51,097 nt of DNA from Stenotrophomonas sepilia (GTDB taxonomy: Bacteria > Pseudomonadota > Gammaproteobacteria > Xanthomonadales > Xanthomonadaceae). The position numbers and the translations under genes were made by a program. This document shows, piece after piece, positions 25,531 to 33,526 of the stretch. Below the pieces are notes generated by a model, which saw only the letters and a program-made list of their open reading frames with translations, made no database searches and was not told the origin of the DNA. The DNA lies in assembly GCF_003244875.1 (NCBI RefSeq), contig NZ_LXXZ01000066.1, positions 1-51,097 of the forward strand. Direction: 5' to 3'. Within the stretch, counting starts at the first letter, position 1. Each line of letters opens with the position of its first letter.

Positions 25531-25806
25531 CTATGGCCGGTATTGCGCCCGGGCGTTGGCGATCACCGCCTTGACCAGTTCGCGCTCGGTGTGCCGGGAA
25601 ATCGCTCGCGCGCCAAGCGCGATCGCCTGCGCGCGCAGCTCGACCGTGACATCGTAATGGGCACCGCTGGCCTTGTTCTGGAAGGCCCGCGGGGGGATGC
25701 CGAGCTGCGCCGCCATCGCGTGCAGCTCGGCCAGGGTGTCGGCCATCAGGTGCGCCCAGCGCTGTCCGCGCCAGGGATGCACCGCGTCATCGACGTAGAC
25801 CGTCAC
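25531..25806 (-). CDS. DUF4031 domain protein
   Basis: A 91-residue protein. TVYVDDAVHPWRGQRWAHLM at the N-terminus and the HYDVT...RAQAIALGARAI block are typical of DUF4031, a small family of unknown function. A GTG start (complement of 25806) is proposed because no ATG precedes the conserved first strand. It lies 13 nt after the stop of the upstream gene, so the pair is likely co-transcribed and the GTG could use translational coupling. Confidence 0.8.
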   Translation of the reverse strand: MTVYVDDAVHPWRGQRWAHLMADTLAELHAMAAQLGIPPRAFQNKASGAHYDVTVELRAQAIALGARAISRHTERELVKAVIANARAQYRP

Positions 25807-25819
25807 CGCCGCGGCCGGT

Positions 25820-26314
25820 TCAGGCCTGCGGCTTGCTGTCGCTGTCAGCGGCCGGGGTGGCCTCGGCGTCGGCAGCAGCTTCAACCACATCGCCTTCGGC
25901 GGCCTCAGCGGCTTCTTCGCCTTCTTCGGCTTCCACGGTCTCGAACTCGGACACCAGCTTGTCCAGGTACTCGTCAGCGGTCTGGCCGGATTCGGCGGCC
26001 AGGGTGTCCAGCAGCTTCTGCAGCAGTTCGGAGTACTCCAGGTTGACCTTGCGGCCTTCCTTCTCCTGCACGTTGGCCAGGTGCTTGAGCATGGCCAGCA
26101 TCGGCACCGGGTTCTCGGCGTTGCCCATGGTCTGGCCGCCGATGGCCAGCAGCCATTCACGGCCCTGCAGGCCGATGGCCGCCACCACCTGGCCGTCTTC
26201 GTTGGTCAGCACGGCATGGTTCTGCACCTGCTGCTGGGCATTCAGGCGCAGGAACGGGCGCTTGCCCTGCTGCTTCTTGCGCTTGTCACGCTTGGCCTTG
26301 GAGGACTGGGACAT
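25820..26314 (-). CDS. Conserved Xanthomonadaceae protein with acidic tail, unknown function
   Basis: A 164-residue soluble protein. It has a strongly basic N-terminus (MSQSSKAKRDKRKKQQGKRP), a middle with QNHAVLTNEDGQVVAAIGLQ and GREWLLAIGGQ, and an Ala/Glu-rich, disordered acidic tail from about residue 125. The basic head could bind nucleic acid or ribosomes; that is inference only. The family is not recognised. It is followed by the DUF4031 gene in what looks like a two-gene operon. Confidence 0.78.
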   Translation of the reverse strand: MSQSSKAKRDKRKKQQGKRPFLRLNAQQQVQNHAVLTNEDGQVVAAIGLQGREWLLAIGGQTMGNAENPVPMLAMLKHLANVQEKEGRKVNLEYSELLQKLLDTLAAESGQTADEYLDKLVSEFETVEAEEGEEAAEAAEGDVVEAAADAEATPAADSDSKPQA

Positions 26315-26409
26315 GGGGTGGGGTCACCTGGAAACGGAAAGACCACCATTGTAGCGGGTGTGCGGGGTGATGCCCCTGGCAGGTGCGGACCAGGGTCCGC
26401 ACCTGCCGT

Positions 26410-27348
26410 TTACTTTGCCGGCCCCTGCGCGGCCTGCACGTCCGGGTCGGCGGTCGGCGCCGACAGCCCCACCTGCGGACCGGCACCGGCCAAGGCGGCC
26501 GCTTCGGCGGCCTGGGTCATCACCACGATGCTGATGCGGCGGTTGATCGGGTTCTGCGGGTCGGCCTTGTCGAACAGCACCGATGAAGACAGGCCGACCA
26601 CGCGGGTGATCTTGCTGTCCTCCAGGCCGCCGTCCACCAGTGCACGGCGTGCAGCGTTGGCGCGGTCGGCGCTCAGTTCCCAGTTGCCGTAGCCACGCGC
26701 AGCCGAATAGGCGGTGATGTCGGTGTGGCCGGTCAGGCTGATCCGGTTCGGCACGTGGTTCAGGTACTCGGCCAGCTCGTGCAGGATCTGCTGCGTGTAC
26801 GGTTTCAGCGTGGCGCTGCCGAGGTCGAACATCGGCCGGTTCTGCTTGTCCACGATCTGGATGCGCAGGCCCTCCGGGGTCAGGTCCAGCAGCAGCTGGT
26901 CCTTGAACGGCTCCAGGGCCTGGCTCCTGCTGATCGCTTCCTGCAGCTCCTTCATCAGTGTTTCCAGCTGCTGCTTGTCGCGCTGCTGCTGGTCCACCGG
27001 CTGCGGTACCGCTTCCTTCTGGTTCTGGAACGGGTCGTTGCTGTTGCCACGCGAAATGTCGGTGGCACCGCCCAGCTTGATCATCGAGGTGCTGGCGCCG
27101 CCCGGGCCGGCCATGCCGGGCGCCGGCGTGGCGCTCTGACCGCTCAACGGGCTGGGGTTGCGGAAGTACTCGGAAATGGCCGCACGGTCGTTCTTGTTGG
27201 TGGTGGCCATCAGCCACAGCACCAGGAAGAACGCCATCATCGCGGTCACGAAGTCGGCATAGGCCACCTTCCACGAACCACCATGATGGGCGGCGTGGCC
27301 GGCCTTCCTGACCCGGCGGACGATGACGGTGGGCTTGGTCTCGGCCAT
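26410..27348 (-). CDS. motB: Flagellar motor protein MotB
   Basis: A 312-residue stator subunit. The single N-terminal membrane segment contains the proton-binding Asp in VAYADFVTAMMAFFLVLWLM (about residues 28-47). A linker follows, then the OmpA-like peptidoglycan-binding domain (about 165-285; ISLTGHTDITAYSAARGYGN and NWELSADRANAARRAL). The protein anchors the stator ring to peptidoglycan and conducts protons. It begins 3 nt after motA on the same strand, the standard motAB order. No other flagellar gene is in the window. The length matches E. coli MotB (308). Confidence 0.96.
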   Translation of the reverse strand: MAETKPTVIVRRVRKAGHAAHHGGSWKVAYADFVTAMMAFFLVLWLMATTNKNDRAAISEYFRNPSPLSGQSATPAPGMAGPGGASTSMIKLGGATDISRGNSNDPFQNQKEAVPQPVDQQQRDKQQLETLMKELQEAISRSQALEPFKDQLLLDLTPEGLRIQIVDKQNRPMFDLGSATLKPYTQQILHELAEYLNHVPNRISLTGHTDITAYSAARGYGNWELSADRANAARRALVDGGLEDSKITRVVGLSSSVLFDKADPQNPINRRISIVVMTQAAEAAALAGAGPQVGLSAPTADPDVQAAQGPAK

Positions 27349-27351
27349 GGC

Positions 27352-28206
27352 TTACTTGACCGTCTTCAGGTGCTGCTCGAAATCGGAGAAGGCCGGGCGC
27401 ACGTTCGACGGCAGCGTCTTGCGGGCGAACTCCAGCGCGATCTTCGGGTTGTAACCGCGCAGGCAGGCCAGCAGGGCGGTCTTGACCGATTCGTAGATGC
27501 GGCTGTCCTGCTCGGCGCGCGCTTCCATCGCGGCTGCCATCGGGCCGACGAAGCCGTAGCCCAGCAGGATGCCGAGGAAGGTGCCGACCAGCGCACCGGC
27601 CACGTGGCCACCGACCTCGACGATGTCGCCACCGATCGAGCCCATGGTGATGACGATGCCCAGCACCGCGGCCACGATGCCGAAACCGGGCAGCCCGTCG
27701 GCGACCTTGGTCAGCACCTGTGAGGGCGCCATGGCCTCGGCGTGGTGCTTTTCCAGCTCCAGTTCCAGCAGCGGCTCCAGCTCATGCGGCTCGATGTTGC
27801 TGCCGATCATCAGGCGCAGGCAGTCGGTGATGAAATCGATCAGGTGGTGGTCGGCCTGCACCTTGGGGTAGTTGCCGAACAGCGCGCTTTCGGCCGGGCG
27901 CTCGACATGGTCTTCCAACGCCATGAAGCCTTCGCGGCGGGCCTTGTTGAGCAGTTCATAGAGCAGGCTGAGCACATCGATGTAGTCCTGCTGCTTGTAG
28001 CGCGGGCCCTTGAACACACCCACCATGGCCTGCAGGGTCTGCTTGACCGTCTTGGCCGGGGTACCGACCAGGAAGGCGCCGAGCGCGGCGCCGCCGATGA
28101 TGACCAGCTCATAGGGCTGCCAGAGGGCACCCAGGCGGCCGTGGGCACCGAGGTAGCCCCCGATCACGCTGATGATGACGACCAGGAATCCAACGATGAT
28201 GAGCAT
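27352..28206 (-). CDS. motA: Flagellar motor protein MotA
   Basis: A 284-residue stator subunit with four membrane segments, starting MLIIVGFLVVIISVIGGYLG and with a large cytoplasmic loop. Segments three and four carry PGFGIVAAVLGIVITMGSIG and the AGALVGTFLGILLGYGFVGP block. Five MotA pack with two MotB in the stator. ATG (complement of 28206) is chosen; an in-frame TTG at 28218 is also possible. Its start lies 1 nt from the base of a large hairpin (28208-28252) that includes the only AAGGAG ribosome-binding sequence, so translation could be structure-controlled. Confidence 0.95.
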   Translation of the reverse strand: MLIIVGFLVVIISVIGGYLGAHGRLGALWQPYELVIIGGAALGAFLVGTPAKTVKQTLQAMVGVFKGPRYKQQDYIDVLSLLYELLNKARREGFMALEDHVERPAESALFGNYPKVQADHHLIDFITDCLRLMIGSNIEPHELEPLLELELEKHHAEAMAPSQVLTKVADGLPGFGIVAAVLGIVITMGSIGGDIVEVGGHVAGALVGTFLGILLGYGFVGPMAAAMEARAEQDSRIYESVKTALLACLRGYNPKIALEFARKTLPSNVRPAFSDFEQHLKTVK

Positions 28207-28207
28207 G

Positions 28208-28252
28208 GGGCGACGCAAGGAGAGGGGATATCTCCTTGTCGGCCCGTCGCCC
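28208..28252 (-). promoter_or_regulatory. Hairpin in the motA leader
   Basis: On the minus-strand RNA, GGGCGACG and CAAGGAGA pair with TCTCCTTG and CGTCGCCC, about 16 bp with a 6-nt bulge and a 7-nt loop. The structure ends 1 nt before the motA AUG. The AAGGAGA arm is the only strong Shine-Dalgarno-like sequence near the start and is buried in the stem. Confidence 0.6.
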
Positions 28253-28297
28253 GGTTTTCTGAAGAGGGAATTCTGTGAAATCGGTCAGCGGGGTGTT

Positions 28298-28765
28298 TCA
28301 GCCCGCCACGCCGCTTTCTGCGCCGCCACGCTGCAACGGATCGGGCCAGGGCTCGCCATTGCCGGTGAACGAAAGTGAGACGGAGTTCAGGCAGTGGCGC
28401 TCGTAGGTGGGCGGCGGACCATCCGGGAACACGTGGCCCAGGTGGCTGCCGCAGCGCGCGCAGGTGATCTCGGTGCGCACCATGCCGTGGCTGGTATCAC
28501 GGATCTCGCGCACGTGCGCCGGGTCGAACGGGGCGAAGAAGCTGGGCCAGCCGGTGCCGGAATCGAACTTGGTGCTGGAGCGGAACAGTGGCAGCGCGCA
28601 CAGCCTGCAGCAGTAGACCCCCTCGCGCTTGTTGTCGAGGAACACGCCGCAGAACGGCGCCTCGGTGCCGTGCTGCAGCAGCACGCGGCGCTCCTCGCTG
28701 CTGAGGCCAGCGATCAGCGCCTCGGTCTGGGTGGCAGTGGGGGGCGTCAGGTCGAAGGCGGTCAT
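28298..28765 (-). CDS. msrB: Peptide-methionine (R)-S-oxide reductase MsrB
   Basis: A 155-residue MsrB. The zinc-binding CXXC pairs are visible ([11 protein letters not shown] and [12 protein letters not shown]). Conserved blocks are [13 protein letters not shown] and the catalytic [11 protein letters not shown] with the active Cys (about 131). It reduces methionine-R-sulfoxide in proteins using thioredoxin, repairing oxidative damage. Cytoplasmic. The start is ATG (complement of 28765), where family similarity starts. It diverges from a small secreted-protein gene and follows motAB on the same strand, but the gap suggests its own promoter. Confidence 0.95.
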   Translation of the reverse strand: MTAFDLTPPTATQTEALIAGLSSEERRVLLQHGTEAPFCGVFLDNKREGVYCCRLCALPLFRSSTKFDSGTGWPSFFAPFDPAHVREIRDTSHGMVRTEITCARCGSHLGHVFPDGPPPTYERHCLNSVSLSFTGNGEPWPDPLQRGGAESGVAG

Positions 28766-28905
28766 GGCGGCGCTCCGTGGGGTCGATGGCCTGGGGATGG
28801 CGGAAAACGTGGGGGTGAAGACGCGACCTTGCAAGTGTGATGGCCGTTCATGGGCGGCACACAGGGGCGGGCGCAAGGTGAACGCGATCCACGCCGGAGC
28901 GTGCC

Positions 28906-29277
28906 ATGAAACCAATCCTTCCCCTGCTGCTGGCCCTGTTGCCCATCGTCGCGCTGGCGCAGGTGCCGACCGCCGACCCGACTGCGACCCGCAGCGCGAC
29001 CACCGTGGCGCCGCAGCCCGTGGCACCACCGCCACAGGCCGCTCGCCCGCAACCGCAGGTGCTGCCGTCGCCGCAGCCGGCGCAGCCGATCAGATCCACC
29101 GGTCCGGCCCGGGTCGCGCCGACGCCGGTGCCGAAGCCGGCCGACAAGGTCTATGACCGCAATGGCCGCATCGTTCCGGGCGTGCGCCCGGCCGGCCCGA
29201 ACCGCGTGTTCGATTCGCGCACCGGCCGCTATTACGACAGCGTGCCGGCCGGCGATGGGCAGCAGATCAAGCGCTGA
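28906..29277 (+). CDS. Small exported Pro/Ala-rich protein, unknown function
   Basis: A 123-residue protein. The signal peptide ([20 protein letters not shown], cut after ALA) is followed by a Pro/Gln/Ala-rich disordered segment (about 20-80). A short conserved-looking end follows ([20 protein letters not shown]...GRYYDSV). The C-terminal DRNGR...[10 protein letters not shown] block could be a small cell-wall- or protein-binding unit; no known domain is recognised. GCCGGAGC lies before ATG. It diverges from msrB. Confidence 0.78.
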   Translation: MKPILPLLLALLPIVALAQVPTADPTATRSATTVAPQPVAPPPQAARPQPQVLPSPQPAQPIRSTGPARVAPTPVPKPADKVYDRNGRIVPGVRPAGPNRVFDSRTGRYYDSVPAGDGQQIKR

Positions 29278-29447
29278 GTCCTGGTGCCACCAAGGTTGGC
29301 TGCTGGCTGACGCTGAGCGGGCTGAACGCACGAAAACAGCATCCAGCCGATCACTGCTTTTTCGCCTGCGATTAACCGTTCCGGGACCACCGTGGCCCTG
29401 CGCCGGCATCCCGCCGCCGCATGTCCTTCGTCCACTGGATCGCGACC

Positions 29448-29600
29448 ATGAAAAACCAGCAGAACCGTCATCCCGGCAAGGAACCGCAGGGCCGCAACCC
29501 GCAGCAGCAACAGCAACAGCAACAGATGGAGCCGCAGCCGCCGCACAAGGGCGGCAAGCAGCAGGAGCAGCGCTCGCAGAAGCATCCGCAGCAACGCTGA
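29448..29600 (+). CDS. Putative 50-residue Gln-rich small protein
   Basis: A short open frame encodes MKNQQNRHPGKEPQGRNP, then a run of eight Gln and a QPPHKGGKQQEQ tail. It is highly basic and hydrophilic, with no membrane segment. The frame has a clean ATG, a stop, and a terminator-like hairpin at 29615-29633, which supports a real transcript. The run of glutamines comes from CAG/CAA repeats and may be variable. No strong ribosome-binding site is seen (GCGACC precedes ATG), so this is a candidate only. Confidence 0.5.
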   Translation: MKNQQNRHPGKEPQGRNPQQQQQQQQMEPQPPHKGGKQQEQRSQKHPQQR

Positions 29601-29614
29601 CGGATCCGGCGTCG

Positions 29615-29633
29615 GAGCCCGCGTTGCGGGCTC
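29615..29633. terminator. Hairpin after the small Gln-rich gene
   Basis: GAGCCCGC pairs with GCGGGCTC around GTT, 15 nt after the stop codon and 18 nt before the end of the convergent regulator gene. There is no strong T-tract, so termination is likely but not certain. Confidence 0.5.
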
Positions 29634-29650
29634 TGACCTGATCGCCGGCC

Positions 29651-30130
29651 TCAATCCGGAATCGGCAGGCTCAGCGTCTCCTTCACCTCTTCCATCACGA
29701 TGTAGCTCTTCGACTCACGTACATGCGGCAGTGTAAGCAACGTGCTGCCGAGCAGCTTGCGGTAGGAAGCCATTTCACTGATCCGTGCTTTCAGCAGGTA
29801 ATCGAAGTCGCCCGACACCAGGTGGCACTCCAGCACGTTGGGCAGCTTCAGCGCGGCGCGCCGGAACTCCTCGAAGATGTCGCCGGACTTGTAGGCCAGG
29901 CTGATCTCCACGAACACCAGCAGGCTGGCCTTCACCGCGGCCGGGTCGAGGTGGGCGTGATAGCCGGTGATTACCCCTTCGCGTTCCAGGCGGCGCACCC
30001 GCTCGGTGCACGGGGTGGTCGACAGGCCGACCCGCTCGCCCAGCTCGGTGAAGGAGATGCGGCCTTCGGCCTGCAGGATGCGCAGGATCTTGCGGTCGAT
30101 CTTGTCCAGTTCGCGGGTACGGGTGGCCAT
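29651..30130 (-). CDS. Lrp/AsnC family regulator, probable dadAX regulator (DadR-like)
   Basis: A 159-residue Lrp-type protein. The helix-turn-helix is at residues 8-55 (LDKIDRKILRILQAEGRISF, then GLSTTPCTERVRRLEREGVI), with an RAM/AsnC ligand-binding domain beyond. The start is placed at ATG (complement of 30130), with AAGG 9 nt before it; an upstream TTG (30139) is possible. It diverges from dadA-alr across a 149-nt region with an inverted repeat, so it is probably the alanine/leucine-responsive activator of D-alanine catabolism, as DadR is in Pseudomonas. Effector identity is inferred from context. Confidence 0.9.
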   Translation of the reverse strand: MATRTRELDKIDRKILRILQAEGRISFTELGERVGLSTTPCTERVRRLEREGVITGYHAHLDPAAVKASLLVFVEISLAYKSGDIFEEFRRAALKLPNVLECHLVSGDFDYLLKARISEMASYRKLLGSTLLTLPHVRESKSYIVMEEVKETLSLPIPD

Positions 30131-30174
30131 GGCCGTCAACCTTGGGGAATGAATTGCAGGAGAACATCCTGCCG

Positions 30175-30200
30175 GTTGATTTCAATTCAGGCAAATCAAC
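30175..30200. promoter_or_regulatory. Candidate Lrp-type operator in the dadA promoter
   Basis: A perfect 8-bp inverted repeat GTTGATTT/AAATCAAC with a 10-nt spacer. It is followed 14 nt later by TATACT (30215-30220), a good -10 box for the dadA promoter. It sits in the divergent regulator/dadA spacer, where an Lrp-type protein would bind. Confidence 0.55.
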
Positions 30201-30279
30201 TGGTATTGGCTGTCTATACTTCCCCAATTATGGCCCCGGCACGCTTCAGTGCAGGGAATGATCGGGTTGGAGAAGTCCC

Positions 30280-31584
30280 ATGCGAGTCCTAGTTCTCGGC
30301 AGCGGCGTGATCGGCACTACCAGTGCCTGGTACCTGCGACAGGCCGGGTTTGAAGTCACGGTCATCGACCGCCAGCCCGGCCCGGCGCTGGAGACCAGCT
30401 TCGCCAATGCCGGCCAGCTGTCATTCGGCTACACCTCGCCGTGGGCGGCGCCGGGCGTGCCGAAGAAGGCGATCGGCTGGCTGTTCGAGAAACACGCGCC
30501 GCTGGCGATCAAGCCGGGCATGGACCTGGCCCAGTACCGCTGGCTGTGGCAGATGCTGCGCAACTGTACCCACGAGCGTTATGCGATCAACAAGGCGCGC
30601 ATGGTGCGCATGTCCGAGTACAGCCGCGACTGCCTGAACGAGCTGCGCGCGCAGATCGGCATCGAATTCGAAGGCCGCGACCTGGGCACCACCCAGTTGT
30701 TCCGCACCCAGCAGCAGCTGGATGCCTCGGCGCAGGACATCGAGATCCTGGCCCAGTACGGCGTGCCGTACGAGGTGCTGGACCGGGCCGGCATCATCCA
30801 GGCCGAACCGGCCCTGGCCCACGTCGATGGCCTGGTCGGCGCGCTGCGCCTGCCGCGTGACCAGACCGGCGACTGCCAGCTGTTCACCCGCCGCCTGGCG
30901 CAGATGTGCGTGGATGCCGGCGTCGAATTCCGCTTCGACCAGGACATCACCGGCCTGGAATTCGATGGCGACCGCATCACCGGCGTGCGCATCGACGGCA
31001 AGCTGGAAACCGCCGACCGCTTCGTGGTTGCGCTTGGCAGCTACTCGCCAGCGCTGGTTGCACCGCTGGGCATGCGCCTGCCGGTGTACCCGCTGAAGGG
31101 CTATTCGCTGACCCTGCCGATCACCGACCCGGCGATGGCGCCGACCTCGACCATCCTCGATGAGAGCTACAAGGTGGCGGTGACCCGCTTCGACGACCGC
31201 ATCCGTGTCGGTGGCATGGCCGAAGTGGCCGGCTTCGACCTGTCGCTGTCGCAGCGCCGCCGCGAGACCCTGGAACTGGTGGTCAGGGATCTCTATCCGA
31301 AGGGCGGCGACCTGTCGCGCGCGCAGTTCTGGACCGGCCTGCGCCCGGCTACGCCGGACGGTACGCCGGTGATCGGCGCCACGCCGTTCCGCAACCTGTA
31401 CCTCAACACCGGACACGGCACGCTGGGCTGGACCATGGCCTGCGGCTCAGGCCGCTACCTGGCCGACCTGATGAGCGCGCGACAGCCGCAGATCAGCACC
31501 GAAGGCCTGGATATTTTCCGCTACGGCCAGTACGGTCACGCGCCGCAACTCGAGAACCGCACATGCGTCCTGCCCGCGCGCTGA
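30280..31584 (+). CDS. dadA: D-amino acid dehydrogenase (small subunit)
   Basis: A 434-residue FAD enzyme, full family length. The dinucleotide-binding start is [20 protein letters not shown]. The substrate-domain blocks ([39 protein letters not shown]) and the FAD C-terminal block ([18 protein letters not shown]) are intact. It oxidises D-alanine and other D-amino acids to 2-oxo acids and ammonia, passing electrons to the respiratory chain at the inner membrane. It lies divergent to its probable Lrp-type regulator, and its 3' end overlaps alr by 22 nt: an operon for L-alanine racemisation and D-alanine oxidation. Confidence 0.96.
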   Translation: MRVLVLGSGVIGTTSAWYLRQAGFEVTVIDRQPGPALETSFANAGQLSFGYTSPWAAPGVPKKAIGWLFEKHAPLAIKPGMDLAQYRWLWQMLRNCTHERYAINKARMVRMSEYSRDCLNELRAQIGIEFEGRDLGTTQLFRTQQQLDASAQDIEILAQYGVPYEVLDRAGIIQAEPALAHVDGLVGALRLPRDQTGDCQLFTRRLAQMCVDAGVEFRFDQDITGLEFDGDRITGVRIDGKLETADRFVVALGSYSPALVAPLGMRLPVYPLKGYSLTLPITDPAMAPTSTILDESYKVAVTRFDDRIRVGGMAEVAGFDLSLSQRRRETLELVVRDLYPKGGDLSRAQFWTGLRPATPDGTPVIGATPFRNLYLNTGHGTLGWTMACGSGRYLADLMSARQPQISTEGLDIFRYGQYGHAPQLENRTCVLPAR

Positions 31585-32630
31585 TCGATCTGGACGCCCT
31601 GCGCAGCAACTACCGGCTCGCCCGTGAACTGGGCGGTGGCAAGGCCCTGGCGATCATCAAGGCCGATGCCTATGGGCATGGCGCGGTGCGCTGTGCGCAG
31701 GCGCTGGAGGGCGAGGCCGATGGATTCGGCGTGGCCACCATCGAAGAGGCACTGGAGCTGCGCAAGGCCGGCATCCGTGCGCCGATCCTGCTGCTGGAAG
31801 GCATCTTCGAGCCCAGCGACATGGCGCTGGTGGCCGAGCATGACTTCTGGTTCGCCGTCGGTTCGCCGTGGCAAGTGGAGGCACTGGCGGCGTTCGACAG
31901 CCCGCGCCCGTTGACGGTGTGGCTGAAGCTGGACAGCGGCATGCACCGCCTCGGCCTGGACGTGGACAGCTTCCGCGCGGCGCATGCACGCCTGTCGGCG
32001 CTGCCGCAGGTCGAGCGCATCGTGCTGATGACCCACCTGGCACGTGCCGACGAACTGGACAGCGAGCGCACCCGCGAGCAGGCCGCAACCTTCGCGCGCG
32101 CCATTGATGGATTGGAGGGCGAGACCAGCGTGTGCAACTCGCCGGCGCTGCTGGGCTGGCCGGAGGTGCGCAGCGATTGGGTGCGCCCGGGCCTGATGCT
32201 GTACGGCGCCAACCCGCTGCCGGATGACACCGCGTTGACCGCGCGACTGCGCCCGGTGATGACGATGCAGTCCAAGGTGATCGCCGATCGCTGGATTGAA
32301 GCCGGTGAACCGGTGGGATATGGCGCGCGCTTCGTGGCCAAGGCGCGCACCCGCGTGGGCGTGGTCGCGCTTGGCTATGCCGACGGTTACCCGCAGTTCG
32401 CCCCGAATGGCACCCCGGTGCTGATCGACGGCCAGCCCGGCGGGCTGATCGGGCGCGTGTCGATGGACATGTTGACGGTGGACCTGACCGCGCATCCGCA
32501 GGCCGGCATCGGCAGCGTGGTGGAGCTGTGGGGCTCCGCGCCGACGCTGTCGGAGCTGGCGCCGCGCTGTGGCGTCAGTGCCTACCAGCTGCCGTGCGCG
32601 GTCAAGCGCGTGGCGAAGGTGTACGTGTAG
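31563..32630 (+). CDS. alr: Alanine racemase, catabolic (DadX-type)
   Basis: A 355-residue PLP enzyme. The PLP lysine is in [16 protein letters not shown] (Lys about 34). The second catalytic residue region is [15 protein letters not shown] with the active Tyr, and [10 protein letters not shown] and [14 protein letters not shown] are the usual C-terminal barrel/strand blocks. It interconverts L- and D-alanine. Its position overlapping dadA (22 nt) indicates the catabolic isozyme that feeds DadA; it could also supply cell-wall D-alanine. Its TAG stop is supplied by a SMAG GTAG (32627-32630). Confidence 0.95.
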   Translation: MRPARALIDLDALRSNYRLARELGGGKALAIIKADAYGHGAVRCAQALEGEADGFGVATIEEALELRKAGIRAPILLLEGIFEPSDMALVAEHDFWFAVGSPWQVEALAAFDSPRPLTVWLKLDSGMHRLGLDVDSFRAAHARLSALPQVERIVLMTHLARADELDSERTREQAATFARAIDGLEGETSVCNSPALLGWPEVRSDWVRPGLMLYGANPLPDDTALTARLRPVMTMQSKVIADRWIEAGEPVGYGARFVAKARTRVGVVALGYADGYPQFAPNGTPVLIDGQPGGLIGRVSMDMLTVDLTAHPQAGIGSVVELWGSAPTLSELAPRCGVSAYQLPCAVKRVAKVYV

Positions 32631-32678
32631 AGCCGAGCGCAGGCTCGGCTTCAGTAGCGGCCGACCCTGGTCGGCGTT
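32627..32678. repeat. SMAG repeats overlapping the alr stop codon
   Basis: GTAGAGCCGAGCGCAGGCTC starts at 32627, with its TAG acting as the stop of alr. A second, differently stemmed GTAG unit (GTAGCGGCCGACCCTGGTCG) follows at 32654. Confidence 0.78.
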
Positions 32679-32718
32679 GTGAATGCGTGTCGGCCAAGGT
32701 CGATACCTGCCGATGGGC

Positions 32719-33282
32719 CTACCGTGCTGCGGTAGCCTGCGCTGTCAGCTGCCGCTTCACCCAGTCGTCGATCAGGCGCTTTTCGTAGCGCAGTGGATCG
32801 CTGTCGCTCTTCAGGCCGATGTTGTGCAGGTAGCCGGTATCGCTCAGGCGCGCGTCGCCCTCGCTGATGATGCGGCCGCTGGCGTCCTTCAGCGTGTACT
32901 GCAGGCTGATCCGCGGTGGGTAGATGTCGCGCATGATCCGGATGTCGCGGCCGCGCGGGCCGTGCCACGGCTCGTAGTCACCGGCGCGCTTGATGTCGAC
33001 CAGGGTCACATCAAGCGTCTGTCCCGGTTGCAGCGGTTTGGCGGCAGCGGTCTGCAGGTAGCGTGCCAGCTGCTGCACCCAGTCGCCACGCTCGGCTTCG
33101 AAGCGGTTGGTACTCTGGCGGATCTCGGTGAATTGGGCCGGATCGTCCCACTTCACGCTGACCGGGCCATCGGCCTGCAATGCGCGGGGAGCTTCCGGGT
33201 CGGTCACGGTGCGCGGGGCCGCGCTGGCGCCGCCCGCCGCCAGGGCGCCTGCCAACAGGGCAATCGCGAGTGAGCGTTTCAT
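32719..33282 (-). CDS. DUF3016 family exported protein
   Basis: A 187-residue protein with a signal peptide (MKRSLAIALLAGALAAGGAS, cut after ASA). The mature part matches DUF3016: VKWDDPAQFTEIRQSTNRFE, LDVTLVDIKRAGDYEP (consensus L.VTV.D.D.AGE), then IRIMRDIYPPRISLQYTLKD and ISEGDARLSD. The final helix (YEKRLIDDWVKRQL) is typical too. The family is of unknown function, periplasmic and common in gammaproteobacteria. It is monocistronic. GGAGACC stands before the ATG. Confidence 0.86.
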   Translation of the reverse strand: MKRSLAIALLAGALAAGGASAAPRTVTDPEAPRALQADGPVSVKWDDPAQFTEIRQSTNRFEAERGDWVQQLARYLQTAAAKPLQPGQTLDVTLVDIKRAGDYEPWHGPRGRDIRIMRDIYPPRISLQYTLKDASGRIISEGDARLSDTGYLHNIGLKSDSDPLRYEKRLIDDWVKRQLTAQATAAR

Positions 33283-33526
33283 CACGGTCTCCTGCGTCCC
33301 CTCGATGGGGGCGATGTTGATCACAGATCGAGTGTGATCCTGCTTCCCGGTATCGGCAATGGCCGCATGCGTCGTCTGCAAGAGCGGTTGCCGCCAATTC
33401 ATCGACGTCAACCATGACTGACGGCGCTTGACGCTGTGAATACGCCCTTTGGAAGATGCTGTGCCTCCAACCTGGCCTGCACAGACACCCTTGTCCACAC
33501 TGCCGCCCCTCGTGGAGCGCCCACCG

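Noticed and set aside
26410..28206. Part of a flagellar gene cluster
   Set aside because: Only motAB is present; neighbours are unrelated small proteins and msrB.
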